Made by a program: the position numbers and the translations under genes. DNA of 64,000 nt from an uncultured Rhodobiaceae bacterium (GTDB lineage: Bacteria; Pseudomonadota; Alphaproteobacteria; RS24): positions 682,001 to 746,000 of the forward strand of contig CALCUM010000002.1 of the NCBI GenBank assembly GCA_937907245.1, in the 5' to 3' direction. The notes under the pieces were generated by a model, which had not been told where the DNA came from, did no database searches, and worked only from the letters and a program-made list of their open reading frames with translations. Positions 23,353 to 32,903 of the stretch are shown one piece after another (the stretch's first letter is position 1; every line of letters starts with the position of its first letter).

Positions 23353-25152
23353 TTATGCAATTGCGACATCATGAACCATAAATTGCACATCGCGGCGCCC
23401 GTTCCAGTCGTCAGCCCGCAAAAATCCAGCCACATGAACAGGGCCGCGTGCAGTTTGCAAAACCATACGCACTTCTTCTGGCACGGAAGCAAAGGCCATT
23501 GCTTTTAAGCGCCCCCCGCCCTCACCCGAAAACGTGCAGCGCACATGGCCATCGCCCACCACCGCCTGATGCACAATGCGTACCGATGGCAAAACCACGC
23601 GCGGCTCATTATTGCCCGCACCAAATGGCCCTGCCCCTTGCATTTGCTCCCATAGCTCGCGCGTGGCGCCTTGCGGGGTCAATGTCGCGTCCAAGCGCAA
23701 TTGGCGCGGCGCATCCAAAGCCATACTGCCCAATTGCTCGGCCAAATAGGCTTCAAAGCCTGCCACTTGGCTTTCGTGCAAAGTAACGCCCGCCGCCATA
23801 GCATGGCCGCCACCGCCTTCAATCAGTTTCAAATCTACCGCACCCGCCACCAGACGACCGATGTCAATCGAGCTGACGGATCGCGCGGAACCTTTGCCCA
23901 TGCCATCTTCATCTATCGCAATGACGAAGCTTGGACGGTGATATTTATCTTTCAAGCGCCCCGCCACAATACCAATAACGCCCGGATGCCAGCCTTTGCC
24001 AGCCTGCAAGATAAACGGGCCCAAGGCGTTTTGCTTGGCCAGACCCAATTCCACTTGCCGCATGGCTTCTTCTTGCACATCGGCTTCTATGACGCGTCTT
24101 TGGGTGTTAAAATCGTCAAGCCGCTGCGCCAAGCCAATGGCTTCCTCCGGGTCGGCTGTCGAGAGCAATCGCACGCCTAAGTCAGACTGGCCGACGCGCC
24201 CACCTGCATTCACGCGTGGCCCCAATTGAAAACCCAATTGATAGGTGCCCCAAGTGCCTTCCGCGCGCGATACTTTGCCAAGTGCCTGCACGCCCACATT
24301 AGCTCCGGTCGCCATCACCTTAAGGCCTTGGCGCACAAAGGCGCGGTTCACGCCTTCTAGCGGCACCACATCGCAGACCGTGCCGAGGGCTACTAAATCT
24401 AATAATTGGGTTAAATCGGGCTCGCTCTTGCCCTCGAAAAAACCCTTTTGGCGCAATGCCCGATTAACCCCGACCAGCAGCAGGAAGGTCACCCCAACTG
24501 CCGCCAAATGACCCAAGCCGCTGGTATCATCGGCGCGACGTGGATTGATAAGCGCGAAACACTCCGGCAAGCCGCCGCCCGTTTGGTGATGGTCGGAAAC
24601 AATAACTTCTTGTCCGCGCGCCTTGGCTTTTTCGAGAACAGCATGCGCCATGGTTCCGCAATCTACGGTGATGAGCAGCTTATACCCCTCGCTATCGAGC
24701 TGCGCCAAAGCCTCATCATTAGGGCCATAGCCTTCTTTTTGGCGATCGGGAATATAGGCGCGCATCGTGTGTCCGCACATCTGCCAGTAGCGCAGCAAGA
24801 GCGCCGAGGACGTGGCGCCATCGACATCATAATCCCCAAATACTGCTATCGGCTCCGCCTCCATAATAGCCTGGGCTAAGCGTTCGGAGGCTTTATCCAT
24901 ATCGGCAAGACGAGAGGGGTCGGGCAATAAATCGCGTAGTTTAGGGTCTAGATAAGCAGGCGCCAAATCCGCGCCAATACCCCGCGCCACCAACATACGG
25001 CACACGATATCGGGGAGCCCATGCAACTGAGACAGCTGCAAGACTTGCCGATCGTCGGTTTCGCGCAAAGACCAAAACTGCCCCGCTGCCGAGCGAGCCA
25101 CCCCTAAGGCGGCGCGCTCTGGCGCAGCAGATGAGTCTGGGGTGCTAGTCAT
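23353..25152 (-). CDS. recJ: Single-stranded-DNA-specific exonuclease RecJ
   Basis: A 599-residue DHH-family 5'-3' exonuclease used in recombination and mismatch repair. The metal-binding motifs are FGDYDVDGATSSALLLRYW (residues ~107-125), TVDCGT, and VSDHHQ (DHH motif). A DHHA1 region follows with the GGGGHAMAAG motif (~450-460), then a C-terminal OB-fold part. Length and order match bacterial RecJ. The start overlaps glpX by 8 bp, so the two are probably translated together. Confidence 0.95.
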   Translation of the reverse strand: MTSTPDSSAAPERAALGVARSAAGQFWSLRETDDRQVLQLSQLHGLPDIVCRMLVARGIGADLAPAYLDPKLRDLLPDPSRLADMDKASERLAQAIMEAEPIAVFGDYDVDGATSSALLLRYWQMCGHTMRAYIPDRQKEGYGPNDEALAQLDSEGYKLLITVDCGTMAHAVLEKAKARGQEVIVSDHHQTGGGLPECFALINPRRADDTSGLGHLAAVGVTFLLLVGVNRALRQKGFFEGKSEPDLTQLLDLVALGTVCDVVPLEGVNRAFVRQGLKVMATGANVGVQALGKVSRAEGTWGTYQLGFQLGPRVNAGGRVGQSDLGVRLLSTADPEEAIGLAQRLDDFNTQRRVIEADVQEEAMRQVELGLAKQNALGPFILQAGKGWHPGVIGIVAGRLKDKYHRPSFVIAIDEDGMGKGSARSVSSIDIGRLVAGAVDLKLIEGGGGHAMAAGVTLHESQVAGFEAYLAEQLGSMALDAPRQLRLDATLTPQGATRELWEQMQGAGPFGAGNNEPRVVLPSVRIVHQAVVGDGHVRCTFSGEGGGRLKAMAFASVPEEVRMVLQTARGPVHVAGFLRADDWNGRRDVQFMVHDVAIA

Positions 25153-26122
25153 TGAGGTGGAATTTATCCGGGTCCGTATGGCGGGCTTTGATCCAACGAA
25201 TGGTGCCGGTCGAGGACCGCATCAACAAAGTATCCGTCCAAATCTCATTTCCCTGCTGAACGATACCGGTCAGCATAGAGCCTGTGGTCACACCGGTTGC
25301 CGATAGCACAACGTCGCCGCTGGCCATTTCTTCGGCAGTGTATTTACGGTCGAAATCTTCGATGCCCATTTTGCGAGCGCGTTCTTTTTGGCCCTCGTCT
25401 GTCGTTACCAAACGGCCTTGCATTTGGCCGCCTGTGCAGCGCAAAGCCGCCGCAGCCAAAACGCCCTCTGGCGCGCCGCCAATGCCCATATACATATCGA
25501 TGCCCGTGGAAGGGTCGGTGCAATGAATAACGCCAGCGATATCGCCATCGCTAATCAGCGTTACGCGGGCGCCCGCTGCGCGAACTTTACCAATCATCTC
25601 CGCATGGCGGGGGCGGTCGAGAATGCACACATTCACCAAGCCCACTTCCACACCTTTGGCTTTGGCAACGGCTTTAACATTATCGGCAGGGTCGGCATCC
25701 AAATCTACGGTATTGGCAGGATATCCGCCACCAATGGCAATCTTATCCATATACACATCCGGCGCGTTCAACAGGCTTCCGCCCTCTGCCATAGCCACCA
25801 CGGCGAGCGCATTGCCCATGCCTTTGGCGGTCAAGGTGGTGCCTTCTAGCGGATCGAGGGCGATGTCAACTTTTGGTCCATCGCCCGTACCAACCTTTTC
25901 GCCGATATAAAGCATTGGGGCTTCGTCGCGTTCGCCTTCCCCGATAACCACTTCGCCGTCAATATTCAATGCATTGAGCTCTCGGCGCATCGCGTCTACG
26001 GCGGCTTGGTCGGCTGCTTTTTCATCGCCACGACCAATTAGTTTTGCCGCAGCAACCGCGGCGCGTTCGGTAACTCGTGCGAGTTCCAGAGTTAGGGAAC
26101 GATCAATTTTCTTCGATGCCAT
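25145..26122 (-). CDS. glpX: Class II fructose-1,6-bisphosphatase
   Basis: A 325-residue GlpX-type phosphatase that removes the 1-phosphate from fructose-1,6-bisphosphate in gluconeogenesis. The metal and phosphate sites are GEGERDEAPMLYIGE, DIALDPLEGTT and the C-terminal TGVTTGSML region. The ATG at 26122 is chosen over the upstream one (26179) because TAGGAGAG lies 8 nt before it. It is located directly downstream of hom, with an 11-bp gap, and overlaps recJ. The hom-glpX-recJ order is common in alphaproteobacteria. Confidence 0.95.
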   Translation of the reverse strand: MASKKIDRSLTLELARVTERAAVAAAKLIGRGDEKAADQAAVDAMRRELNALNIDGEVVIGEGERDEAPMLYIGEKVGTGDGPKVDIALDPLEGTTLTAKGMGNALAVVAMAEGGSLLNAPDVYMDKIAIGGGYPANTVDLDADPADNVKAVAKAKGVEVGLVNVCILDRPRHAEMIGKVRAAGARVTLISDGDIAGVIHCTDPSTGIDMYMGIGGAPEGVLAAAALRCTGGQMQGRLVTTDEGQKERARKMGIEDFDRKYTAEEMASGDVVLSATGVTTGSMLTGIVQQGNEIWTDTLLMRSSTGTIRWIKARHTDPDKFHLND

Positions 26123-26133
26123 TATTTTCTCTC

Positions 26134-27414
26134 CTACATTTCTTCCGCGAAAACTGGCAGCGCCAGAACTTCGTTGCAAATATCTTGTTGTGATTCCAAC
26201 GCCTTCAAAGCAGCGCGCAAAGCAGACGGGTCACATTGATGCGTAATAAAGACTACCGGCAGAAAACTGTCACCTGCTTGCGACGACCTTTGCACAACTT
26301 CTTCAATAGAAACGCCGTTTTCTGCCAATATTTGCGTGGCTTTCGCCATGCTTCCTGGCTTATCCGCAAGGGCTAAACGCAGGTAATATTCGCTATCGGG
26401 CGCATTTTGCGTCGCTGATTCTTTCATCGCCGAGGTTGGCGCGCGAAACAACGCGCGTCCAAAGCCTTGCACGATGTCTGAAATATCGGCCAATACCGCT
26501 GAGGCGGTGGCGCCTCCGCCTGCGCCGGGGCCTTGCAAAAATATCGAGCCAACTGGCTCGGCTTCAATTTTTAGCGCGTTCAACTCATTGGAGACTTGCG
26601 CCAGTGTGGTGTTTTTCTTCACCAACATCGGCACCACTTGATGAAAAACGCCATCCGCGCCACGATGTTCTGCCATGGCCACCAAACGGATGACACTGTC
26701 AAAACTATCGGCAAAGGAAATATCTTGCGCGGTTATTTGCTCAATGCCCGTCAACGATACATGCGCCATATTGGGCGCGACATCAAAGCCAAGGGCCGAA
26801 AGTATCGTGAGCTTTTGCGCCGCATCGGTGCCGCTCACATCTAGAAACGGATCCGCTTCGGCAAAGCCTTTGTCTTGCGCTTCCTTCAGGGCTTCCTCGA
26901 AACCCAATTTCGCGACTTCCATCCGGCTCAAAATATAATTGCAAGTGCCGTTTAAAATACCCGACAGGCGGCTAATTTCATTGCCAGCCATGCCTTCGCG
27001 CACCGCTTTAATGACGGGAATACCGCCAGCCACCGCCGCTTCAAAAGCCAAAGGCACAGGCGGCGATACGCAGGATAAATCGGACAGGCTGTCGGCATGG
27101 GCTGCCAGCATCGCCTTATTGGCGGTCACGACAGGTTTGCCCGCTTTCAGCGCCGCTTGCACCAAATCTAGGGCCACGCCGCCCTCGCCGCCCATCAGCT
27201 CAACCACAACGTCTACATCGTCAGCCGAAGCCAACGCCAATGGGTCTGCGACAAAGCGTTGGGCCGATAAATCGACACCGCGATCCCGGCTCGCATCGCG
27301 CGCGCTTACTGCCGTTACCACGGCCCCTGGCACAGCGCCCGACAAAAGCCGTGCGGCGACTTGCGCCCCGACGGTGCCAAGCCCTGCGATACCTATGCGT
27401 TTATCTGTGCTCAT
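26134..27414 (-). CDS. hom: Homoserine dehydrogenase
   Basis: A 426-residue enzyme reducing aspartate-4-semialdehyde to homoserine, the branch to threonine and methionine. An N-terminal Rossmann segment IGIAGLGTVGAQVA (8-21) binds NAD(P). The catalytic region includes VANKAMLA and GILNGTCNYILSRM. The C-terminal ACT domain (~345-426, beginning YYLRLALADKPGSMAKA) is the usual feedback-regulation domain for threonine. It overlaps the upstream aminotransferase by 4 bp. Confidence 0.95.
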   Translation of the reverse strand: MSTDKRIGIAGLGTVGAQVAARLLSGAVPGAVVTAVSARDASRDRGVDLSAQRFVADPLALASADDVDVVVELMGGEGGVALDLVQAALKAGKPVVTANKAMLAAHADSLSDLSCVSPPVPLAFEAAVAGGIPVIKAVREGMAGNEISRLSGILNGTCNYILSRMEVAKLGFEEALKEAQDKGFAEADPFLDVSGTDAAQKLTILSALGFDVAPNMAHVSLTGIEQITAQDISFADSFDSVIRLVAMAEHRGADGVFHQVVPMLVKKNTTLAQVSNELNALKIEAEPVGSIFLQGPGAGGGATASAVLADISDIVQGFGRALFRAPTSAMKESATQNAPDSEYYLRLALADKPGSMAKATQILAENGVSIEEVVQRSSQAGDSFLPVVFITHQCDPSALRAALKALESQQDICNEVLALPVFAEEM

Positions 27415-28610
27415 TTCTTGGCCGCAGCTTTATGCGCATCCATGAAGCGCTTCAAATTACGACCTGCTTGGCGAATGCGCTGCTCGTTTTCAACCAAAGC
27501 AATGCGAACGTAATCATCGCCATATTCACCAAAGCCAATGCCTGGCGAGACGGCAATATCGGCCTCTTGCAGCAGCAAGGTCGAGAACTCGAGCGACTTC
27601 ATATGCGTGAAAGGCTCTGGGATTTTAGCCCAAGCAAACATCGTCGCTTGCGGGGCCGGCACATCCCAGCCCGAGCGATGAAACACGTCTACCAACACAT
27701 CGCGGCGTTCTTTATAGACCTGGCGAATTTCTTGGATAACTTCTTCTGGGCTCTCCAGAGCAGCAGCCGCAGCCACCTGAATAGGCGTAAAAGCGCCATA
27801 GTCGAGATATGACTTAATCCGTGTCAGCGCGCCGATGAGGCGCTCGTTGCCAACCGCAAATCCCATACGCCAACCTGGCATAGAGAAAGTTTTCGACAAA
27901 GACGTAAACTCAACCGCCACATCTTTGGCACCATCAATTTGCAAAATCGACGGCGGCGGATTGTTCTCATCAAAGTAAATCTCAGCATAAGCCAAATCCG
28001 ACAGCAAAATAATGTCGTGCTTTTTGGCATAGGCGACGACTTCTTTATAGAAATCGAGATCGACGACTTGCGCGGTTGGGTTGCCCGGATAGTTCAACAC
28101 CAAAGCCTTGGGCTTTGGATGGCTATGCACGACGGCTTGGTCTAGCACTTCGAAAAAATCTGTGTCTGTCTCATTCGGCAAATGGCGAATGGTCGCGCCC
28201 GAGATGATGAAGCCGAAGGCGTGAATTGGATACGTGGGATTGGGCACAAGAATAACATCGCCTGGGTCGGTCATGGCCTGCGCCATATTGGCAAAGCCCT
28301 CTTTCGAACCGAGCGTCGCGATAATTTCTGTATCTGGGTTGAGCTTCACCCCAAACCGGCGCTCATAATATTTGGCTTGGGCTTTCCGCAGCCCCGGAAT
28401 GCCCTTCGACGCCGAATAGCGATGGGTGCGCGGGTTGCGAACTGTCTCAACCAGCTTCTCGACAATATGCTTTGGTGTCGGCAAATCGGGGTTGCCCATG
28501 CCGAAATCGATAATGTCTTTACCTTGCGCGCGCGCCTCTGCCTTTAGCTTGTTAACGCTCTCGAACACATAGGGTGGCAGTCGTTGAATGCGGTGAAATT
28601 CGTTTTCCAT
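27411..28610 (-). CDS. Class I/II PLP-dependent aminotransferase (AlaC / LL-DAP-aminotransferase-like)
   Basis: A 399-residue fold-type I aminotransferase. FGMGNPDLPTP (~29-39), NYPGNPTAQVVD (~170), and the PLP lysine in SLSKTFSMPGWRMGF (~235) are visible. Alphaproteobacterial genes of this kind next to hom are annotated as LL-diaminopimelate aminotransferase or as alanine/glutamate transaminase. The ATG at 28610 gives the usual start MENEFHRIQRLPPYVF; the open frame runs to 28724 but without homology-like sequence. The 4-bp overlap with hom suggests a role in aspartate-family or alanine metabolism. Confidence 0.88.
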   Translation of the reverse strand: MENEFHRIQRLPPYVFESVNKLKAEARAQGKDIIDFGMGNPDLPTPKHIVEKLVETVRNPRTHRYSASKGIPGLRKAQAKYYERRFGVKLNPDTEIIATLGSKEGFANMAQAMTDPGDVILVPNPTYPIHAFGFIISGATIRHLPNETDTDFFEVLDQAVVHSHPKPKALVLNYPGNPTAQVVDLDFYKEVVAYAKKHDIILLSDLAYAEIYFDENNPPPSILQIDGAKDVAVEFTSLSKTFSMPGWRMGFAVGNERLIGALTRIKSYLDYGAFTPIQVAAAAALESPEEVIQEIRQVYKERRDVLVDVFHRSGWDVPAPQATMFAWAKIPEPFTHMKSLEFSTLLLQEADIAVSPGIGFGEYGDDYVRIALVENEQRIRQAGRNLKRFMDAHKAAAKK

Positions 28611-28674
28611 CGTCGTCCCATTACTTAGTTGAAAGTCTTCTTTTGACCGCGAAATACGGCGAGAGAATGACCTT

Positions 28675-29718
28675 TTACGGATAAAGCGGCTGTTGCAGTA
28701 ACCCTGCGGTTTCGTCAAAGCCAAACATTAAGTTTAAATTCTGCACGGCCTGCCCGCTGGAGCCTTTGACCAGATTATCTAAGGTCGAGAATAAGATAAC
28801 CCGCCCATCAATCCGGTCGTCAAAAGCCGACAGCAAACAATAATTCGAGCCCCGCACATGGCGCGTCGCTGGCGTATCCTCGACCACGCGAACAAAAGGC
28901 TTATCGGCATAAAACGTATTCCATGCCGCTTTCATATCCGACGCTGTGGCGCCTGACGCGACCTTAGCGTAAATCGATACATATTCCCCACGGTTCATCG
29001 GCACAAGGTGCGGCGTAAAATTAACCCGCACATCTTGTTGCCCTGCGGCTAGGCCCAGCTCTTGCTCAATTTCTGGCGCATGCCGATGGGCCCCCACGGC
29101 ATAGGCGTTCATGCCTTCGGCTACTTCCGAGAAAAGGTTTTGTTCCTTCAAGCTGCGTCCGGCACCAGTGACGCCAGATTTCGCATCGATAATCAAATCT
29201 TGAGTTGTCACCAAACCAGCCTTCATTAAAGGCAATAGCGCGCTAAGGGCCGCCGTGGGGTAGCACCCAGGACAAGCCACCAAACGCGCGGGTTTAATCT
29301 CATCACGATAATGCTCGCTCAGACCATACACCGCCTCGCTCAACAGCGCGACTTGGTCGTGCGAGCGGCCATACCATTGCGAATAGGTTTTGGCATCCCG
29401 CAACCGGAAATCTGCCGACATATCGATGACCCGCACATGGGCTGGAATATTGGCAATCACATCTTGCGCGGTCGAGTGGGGAAGCCCACAAATCACCGCA
29501 TCCATATGGCTCCAATCCGCATCCTCGGCTTTCACCAAGTCTGGCATCGAAAGCCCACCGAACTGGGGGTAAATTTCGGCTAATGATTTACCCGCATGAG
29601 CATTGCCTGTTAGCAGCGTAATCTCGACATTTGGATGAGCGGCAAGCAAGCGCACAGCATCGGCGCCGGTGTAACCCGACGCGCCTAAAATGCCGACGTT
29701 GATTTTTGCTTTACTCAT
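28675..29718 (-). CDS. argC: N-acetyl-gamma-glutamyl-phosphate reductase
   Basis: A 347-residue ArgC, the third enzyme of arginine synthesis. The Rossmann segment is VGILGASGYTGADAVRLLAAHP (residues ~8-29). The catalytic cysteine is in ACPGCYPTAA (~147-156). The histidine region is GAHRHAPEIEQE, followed by FTPHLVPMNRGE. It is separated by 64 bp from the aminotransferase and by 11 bp from fabZ, so fabZ and argC may be co-transcribed. Confidence 0.95.
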   Translation of the reverse strand: MSKAKINVGILGASGYTGADAVRLLAAHPNVEITLLTGNAHAGKSLAEIYPQFGGLSMPDLVKAEDADWSHMDAVICGLPHSTAQDVIANIPAHVRVIDMSADFRLRDAKTYSQWYGRSHDQVALLSEAVYGLSEHYRDEIKPARLVACPGCYPTAALSALLPLMKAGLVTTQDLIIDAKSGVTGAGRSLKEQNLFSEVAEGMNAYAVGAHRHAPEIEQELGLAAGQQDVRVNFTPHLVPMNRGEYVSIYAKVASGATASDMKAAWNTFYADKPFVRVVEDTPATRHVRGSNYCLLSAFDDRIDGRVILFSTLDNLVKGSSGQAVQNLNLMFGFDETAGLLQQPLYP

Positions 29719-29729
29719 CTTCGTATTCC

Positions 29730-30200
29730 TTACGCGTCAGGGTCGTGATTAATGGCCATAATTTCGCCTTCGGCCATTAATTTGCCATCGACGAAAACCT
29801 CGCCTTTGAATTTATAGGCCATGCCGCGACGACGAATTTGCGTCACGTGAATGCGCATCTGATCGCCCGGCGTTACTGGATTGCGGAAGCGCACTTTATC
29901 GACCGTCATGAAATAAATCGTCTTGGTGACCATCGGATTGCCTTCGTCCTTGGCATTTTGCATAACCAAAATAGCCGAAACTTGAGCAATAGCCTCGATA
30001 ATCAAGACGCCTGGAAACACTGGATTGTCTGGGAAATGCCCCGTAAACCAAGGCTCCGACGCGGTCACATTCTTAATGCCAACGCCTGACTTCTCGCCAT
30101 CCATCTCCACCACGCGGTCGACCAATAAAAATGGGTACCGATGCGGCAGAAACTCCATAATTTCTGTTATCGTTACGCTACTTCCGGGAATTTTATCCAT
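29730..30200 (-). CDS. fabZ: 3-hydroxyacyl-ACP dehydratase FabZ
   Basis: A 156-residue hotdog-fold dehydratase of fatty acid synthesis. LPHRYPFLLVDRV carries the catalytic histidine (residue ~16). GHFPDNPVFPGVLIIEAIAQ contains the catalytic glutamate on the central helix. It dehydrates 3-hydroxyacyl-ACP. In many proteobacteria fabZ lies in the lpxD-fabZ-lpxA cluster. Here it stands next to argC, so either it has moved or it is a second copy; the window cannot tell. Confidence 0.94.
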   Translation of the reverse strand: MDKIPGSSVTITEIMEFLPHRYPFLLVDRVVEMDGEKSGVGIKNVTASEPWFTGHFPDNPVFPGVLIIEAIAQVSAILVMQNAKDEGNPMVTKTIYFMTVDKVRFRNPVTPGDQMRIHVTQIRRRGMAYKFKGEVFVDGKLMAEGEIMAINHDPDA

Positions 30201-30240
30201 CTTCGAATCTCTCTTTTCTTAGGCTCTTTCTACATAACAA

Positions 30241-30266
30241 AAAAAGGGACCAAAAGGTCCCTTTTT
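30241..30266. terminator. Rho-independent terminator, usable in both directions
   Basis: An 11-bp perfect stem AAAAAGGGACC / GGTCCCTTTTT with an AAAA loop. It lies 23 bp after the rpsI stop on the minus strand, followed there by Ts, so it ends the rplM-rpsI transcript before fabZ. Confidence 0.9.
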
Positions 30267-30288
30267 CTTTTCGTAAAAGGCAAAAGAC

Positions 30289-30819
30289 CTAGCGTTTAGA
30301 GAACTGGAAGCTACGACGCGCTTTGGCACGACCATATTTCTTACGTTCTACAACACGGCTATCGCGTGTCAGGAAGCCACCGCTTTTGAGAACACCGCGA
30401 AGACCGGGCTCATAATACGTTAGCGACTTGGAAATACCATGACGCACCGCGCCAGCTTGACCCGACAGACCGCCACCACTTACCGTCGCGACCACATCAA
30501 ATTGGCCATTGCGTTCCGCAGCGATGAGAGGTTGACGCAAAATCATGCGCAACACAGGACGGGCGAAGAAAACTTCTTCGGTTTTTCCATTTACCGTAAT
30601 CAGTCCGGTGCCTGGCTTAATCCAAACCCGAGCAATGGCATTCTTACGTTTGCCAGTTGCATAGGCACGGCCTTGCTCGTCGATTTGTGGCTCGACAGGC
30701 GCGGCAGGCGCGGCAACGGTTTCGGCAGTTACTGTGCCATCTACGCTGGCTGCGCCTTCAAGGGCGGAGCTGAGCGCTGTGTCGGTGTTTTCTACCGGTG
30801 TTTCTATTGTATCCGACAT
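30289..30819 (-). CDS. rpsI: 30S ribosomal protein S9 with N-terminal extension
   Basis: A 176-residue S9. The conserved core begins near residue 54 ([18 protein letters not shown]) and ends in the universal SFQFSKR-type tail ([17 protein letters not shown]). The usual bacterial length is about 130. The first ~50 residues are an extra acidic, Ala/Thr/Val-rich stretch without clear structure. Such extensions are known in some alphaproteobacterial S9 proteins. It is translated 2 bp after rplM, in the standard rplM-rpsI operon, and followed by a strong terminator. Confidence 0.97.
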   Translation of the reverse strand: MSDTIETPVENTDTALSSALEGAASVDGTVTAETVAAPAAPVEPQIDEQGRAYATGKRKNAIARVWIKPGTGLITVNGKTEEVFFARPVLRMILRQPLIAAERNGQFDVVATVSGGGLSGQAGAVRHGISKSLTYYEPGLRGVLKSGGFLTRDSRVVERKKYGRAKARRSFQFSKR

Positions 30820-30821
30820 AC

Positions 30822-31283
30822 CTATGCCCTCACATTCTTAGTGTTCATCGATGCGACGTCCAGAACTTCTGGAGACTGAGCAACATGGGGATGCTCAGGG
30901 CCTGCATAGACTTTCAAATTGCTGAACTGCTGACGGGCCATTGGGCCACGTGGCAACATGCGCTTCACGGCCATCTCAACAAGGCGCTCTGGGAACTTGC
31001 CTTCCAGCACTTTCTCCGGCGTGGTCTCTTTAATACCGCCGGGATATCCCGTGTGGCGATAATATTTCTTGTCAGACAATTTTTTACCCGTGAATTTCAC
31101 TTTTTCGGCATTGATAACAATGACGTGATCGCCCGTATCCATATGCGGCGTGAAAGTCGGAAGATGTTTGCCACGCAAGCGCGACGCAATGACAGCTGCC
31201 AGACGGCCAACAACCAAGTTTTCGGCGTCAATGAGAATCCACTTTTTCTCAATATCAGACGGTTTCGCAGAATAAGTCTTCAT
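30822..31283 (-). CDS. rplM: 50S ribosomal protein L13
   Basis: A 153-residue L13, with [15 protein letters not shown] at the start, [34 protein letters not shown] and the GMLPRG-type segment ([14 protein letters not shown]). It is the first gene of the two-gene ribosomal operon with rpsI. The ~150 bp upstream to ctaA should hold its promoter and leader. A short GTTTTT...AAAAAC inverted repeat is present there near 31380-31400. Confidence 0.97.
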   Translation of the reverse strand: MKTYSAKPSDIEKKWILIDAENLVVGRLAAVIASRLRGKHLPTFTPHMDTGDHVIVINAEKVKFTGKKLSDKKYYRHTGYPGGIKETTPEKVLEGKFPERLVEMAVKRMLPRGPMARQQFSNLKVYAGPEHPHVAQSPEVLDVASMNTKNVRA

Positions 31284-31434
31284 AACTATTTCCTATCCAA
31301 AAGCCCAACATTAGGCCCCTTATTAGATGTTGAACGTGTTTTACGTGGGTCTAGCCCCGAAAGCAAGTGCGTTTTGAGTGTTTTTACACTGCAAAAACAA
31401 TGACTTATTATTTTGGTATTTATTTACCGTATCG

Positions 31435-32493
31435 CTAAGCGTTGTTTTCGCGAGGTTTAAAGCGTAGCAGGTGCAAATGCGTGACAGCGGCCCCCAACAC
31501 AGCCACAGCCCCAATTTGGTGCGCTGCCGCTAGCCCCATTGGCACAGCCCACATGAGCGCGGTAATGCCAAGAATGATTTGCACGCTCACAGCCCCGCCA
31601 AGCACCACCACGCTGAGGCGCACCTGCGGGTTCGAGTTGGTTTTAAGAACCTTGTAAATATGCCAACCGACCAAAGCCGTGATGGCATAGGCCGCCATAC
31701 GGTGGTCAAATTGAACGGTCAGAATATTCTCAAAGAAATTGCGCCAAACTGGCTGTTGCGACAACAGACCCGACGGAATGAACTCGCCATCCATCAGCGG
31801 CCAATCGGTGTAGGTTCTGCCAGCATGAATACCAGCCACCAAGGCGCCCAGCAAAGACTGCATCAACACTACCACAACAATACCCGCCGCCACCAAAATA
31901 GAGGCCGATCGTGGGCTCACAGTTTGCGCTCCGCGCCAATAGCCCAAGGCCAACCAAACGCTGCAACAGAAAATAATCAATGCTAATCCTAAGTGCATTG
32001 CCAATCGGTATTGGCTCACGTCCACTCGTTCTGACAGGCCACTGGCCACCATATACCAGCCCATAAACCCTTGCAGGCCGCCCAAGACGAAAAGCCCCAT
32101 CAAGGCGGGCAAGCGGGCGCGGCTGATTTTGCCTTGCACGAGAAACACCAAGAACGGCAGCAAAAACACCAAGCCGACCACACGACCCAAGAATCGATGT
32201 CCCCACTCCCACCAATAGATGAACTGAAACTCAGCCAGCGACATGCCGGCATTGACCAGAAGATACTCTGGGATTTGTCGGTATTTATTAAACTCGCTCA
32301 TCCAATCGGCATGAGAGAGCGGCGGAATGGCGCCGCGAATAGGCGCCCATTCGGTAATCGATAGGCCGCTATCGGTCAGGCGCGTTAGCCCCCCCACCAG
32401 CACCATGAGAACCACGAAGCCAGCGACCGTGAATAGCCACATGGCGATTTGCCGGTCGGCCGAAGAGATATTGATTTGCGCTTTGCTTGTCAT
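31435..32493 (-). CDS. ctaA: Heme A synthase (COX15/CtaA, type 2)
   Basis: A 352-residue membrane protein with about eight transmembrane helices. It converts heme O to heme A for cytochrome aa3 oxidase. Conserved features are GGLTRLTDSGLSITEWAPI in the first loop, an FIYWWEWGHRFLGR motif with the axial histidine, and QFDHRMAAY and AAHQIGAV in the second half. The ATG at 32493 (MTSKAQINISS) is chosen; the frame is open to 32832, but the extra 113 residues run through the DUF2842 gene on the other strand and look non-coding. It is divergent from the DUF2842 gene. Confidence 0.94.
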   Translation of the reverse strand: MTSKAQINISSADRQIAMWLFTVAGFVVLMVLVGGLTRLTDSGLSITEWAPIRGAIPPLSHADWMSEFNKYRQIPEYLLVNAGMSLAEFQFIYWWEWGHRFLGRVVGLVFLLPFLVFLVQGKISRARLPALMGLFVLGGLQGFMGWYMVASGLSERVDVSQYRLAMHLGLALIIFCCSVWLALGYWRGAQTVSPRSASILVAAGIVVVVLMQSLLGALVAGIHAGRTYTDWPLMDGEFIPSGLLSQQPVWRNFFENILTVQFDHRMAAYAITALVGWHIYKVLKTNSNPQVRLSVVVLGGAVSVQIILGITALMWAVPMGLAAAHQIGAVAVLGAAVTHLHLLRFKPRENNA

Positions 32494-32595
32494 GCGAGCC
32501 TTATACCGCGTTTTCATTCCCTCGCCTTGCGACCAAACATCGCGAGAGCGCTTTACGCTTTGGAAGCCGTAGCGCTTTCGTGCTACCCCTTCGCC

Positions 32596-32853
32596 ATGAC
32601 AGATATTCAAAACTCCAAAAAACCGTTTCGCAAACCTTGGCTGCCTATGCGCTTGCGCAAACTTATTGGCCTTATTGCCATGCTTGTCCTGATTGTAGTT
32701 TACGCCCTCTTGGTAATGACCGTGGCGGTGACGACAAGTGTGCCAGACAATAAGGCAATTGAGTTTGTCTTTTATCTGATTACCGGCATTGCTTGGGTGC
32801 TTCCGGCGGGCGCGATTATTTATTGGATGCAACGTCCTGACGAGGAAGAATGA
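32596..32853 (+). CDS. DUF2842 domain protein
   Basis: An 85-residue protein with two transmembrane helices (residues ~22-42 and ~54-74). The layout matches the small alphaproteobacterial DUF2842 family: MRLRKLIGLIAMLVLIVVYAL, then VFYLITGIAWVLPAGAIIYWMQRPD. The function is unknown. Its position beside heme A synthase is recurrent in alphaproteobacteria and hints at a respiratory role. The frame is open upstream to 32449, but those codons overlap ctaA. Its last codons and stop form the first copy of a 20-bp tandem repeat. Confidence 0.8.
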   Translation: MTDIQNSKKPFRKPWLPMRLRKLIGLIAMLVLIVVYALLVMTVAVTTSVPDNKAIEFVFYLITGIAWVLPAGAIIYWMQRPDEEE

Positions 32854-32893
32854 GTCCCGACGAGGAAGAATAAGTCCCGACGAGGAAGAATAA
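32834..32893. repeat. 20-bp tandem repeat, three copies, duplicating the DUF2842 gene end
   Basis: The unit GTCCCGACGAGGAAGAATAA occurs at 32834-32853, 32854-32873 and 32874-32893; the first copy has two differences. Copy 1 encodes the final Asp-Glu-Glu-Glu and the stop codon. Copies 2 and 3 therefore repeat coding end and stop in downstream untranslated DNA. Confidence 0.95.
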
Positions 32894-32903
32894 GTTCAAA
32901 ATA

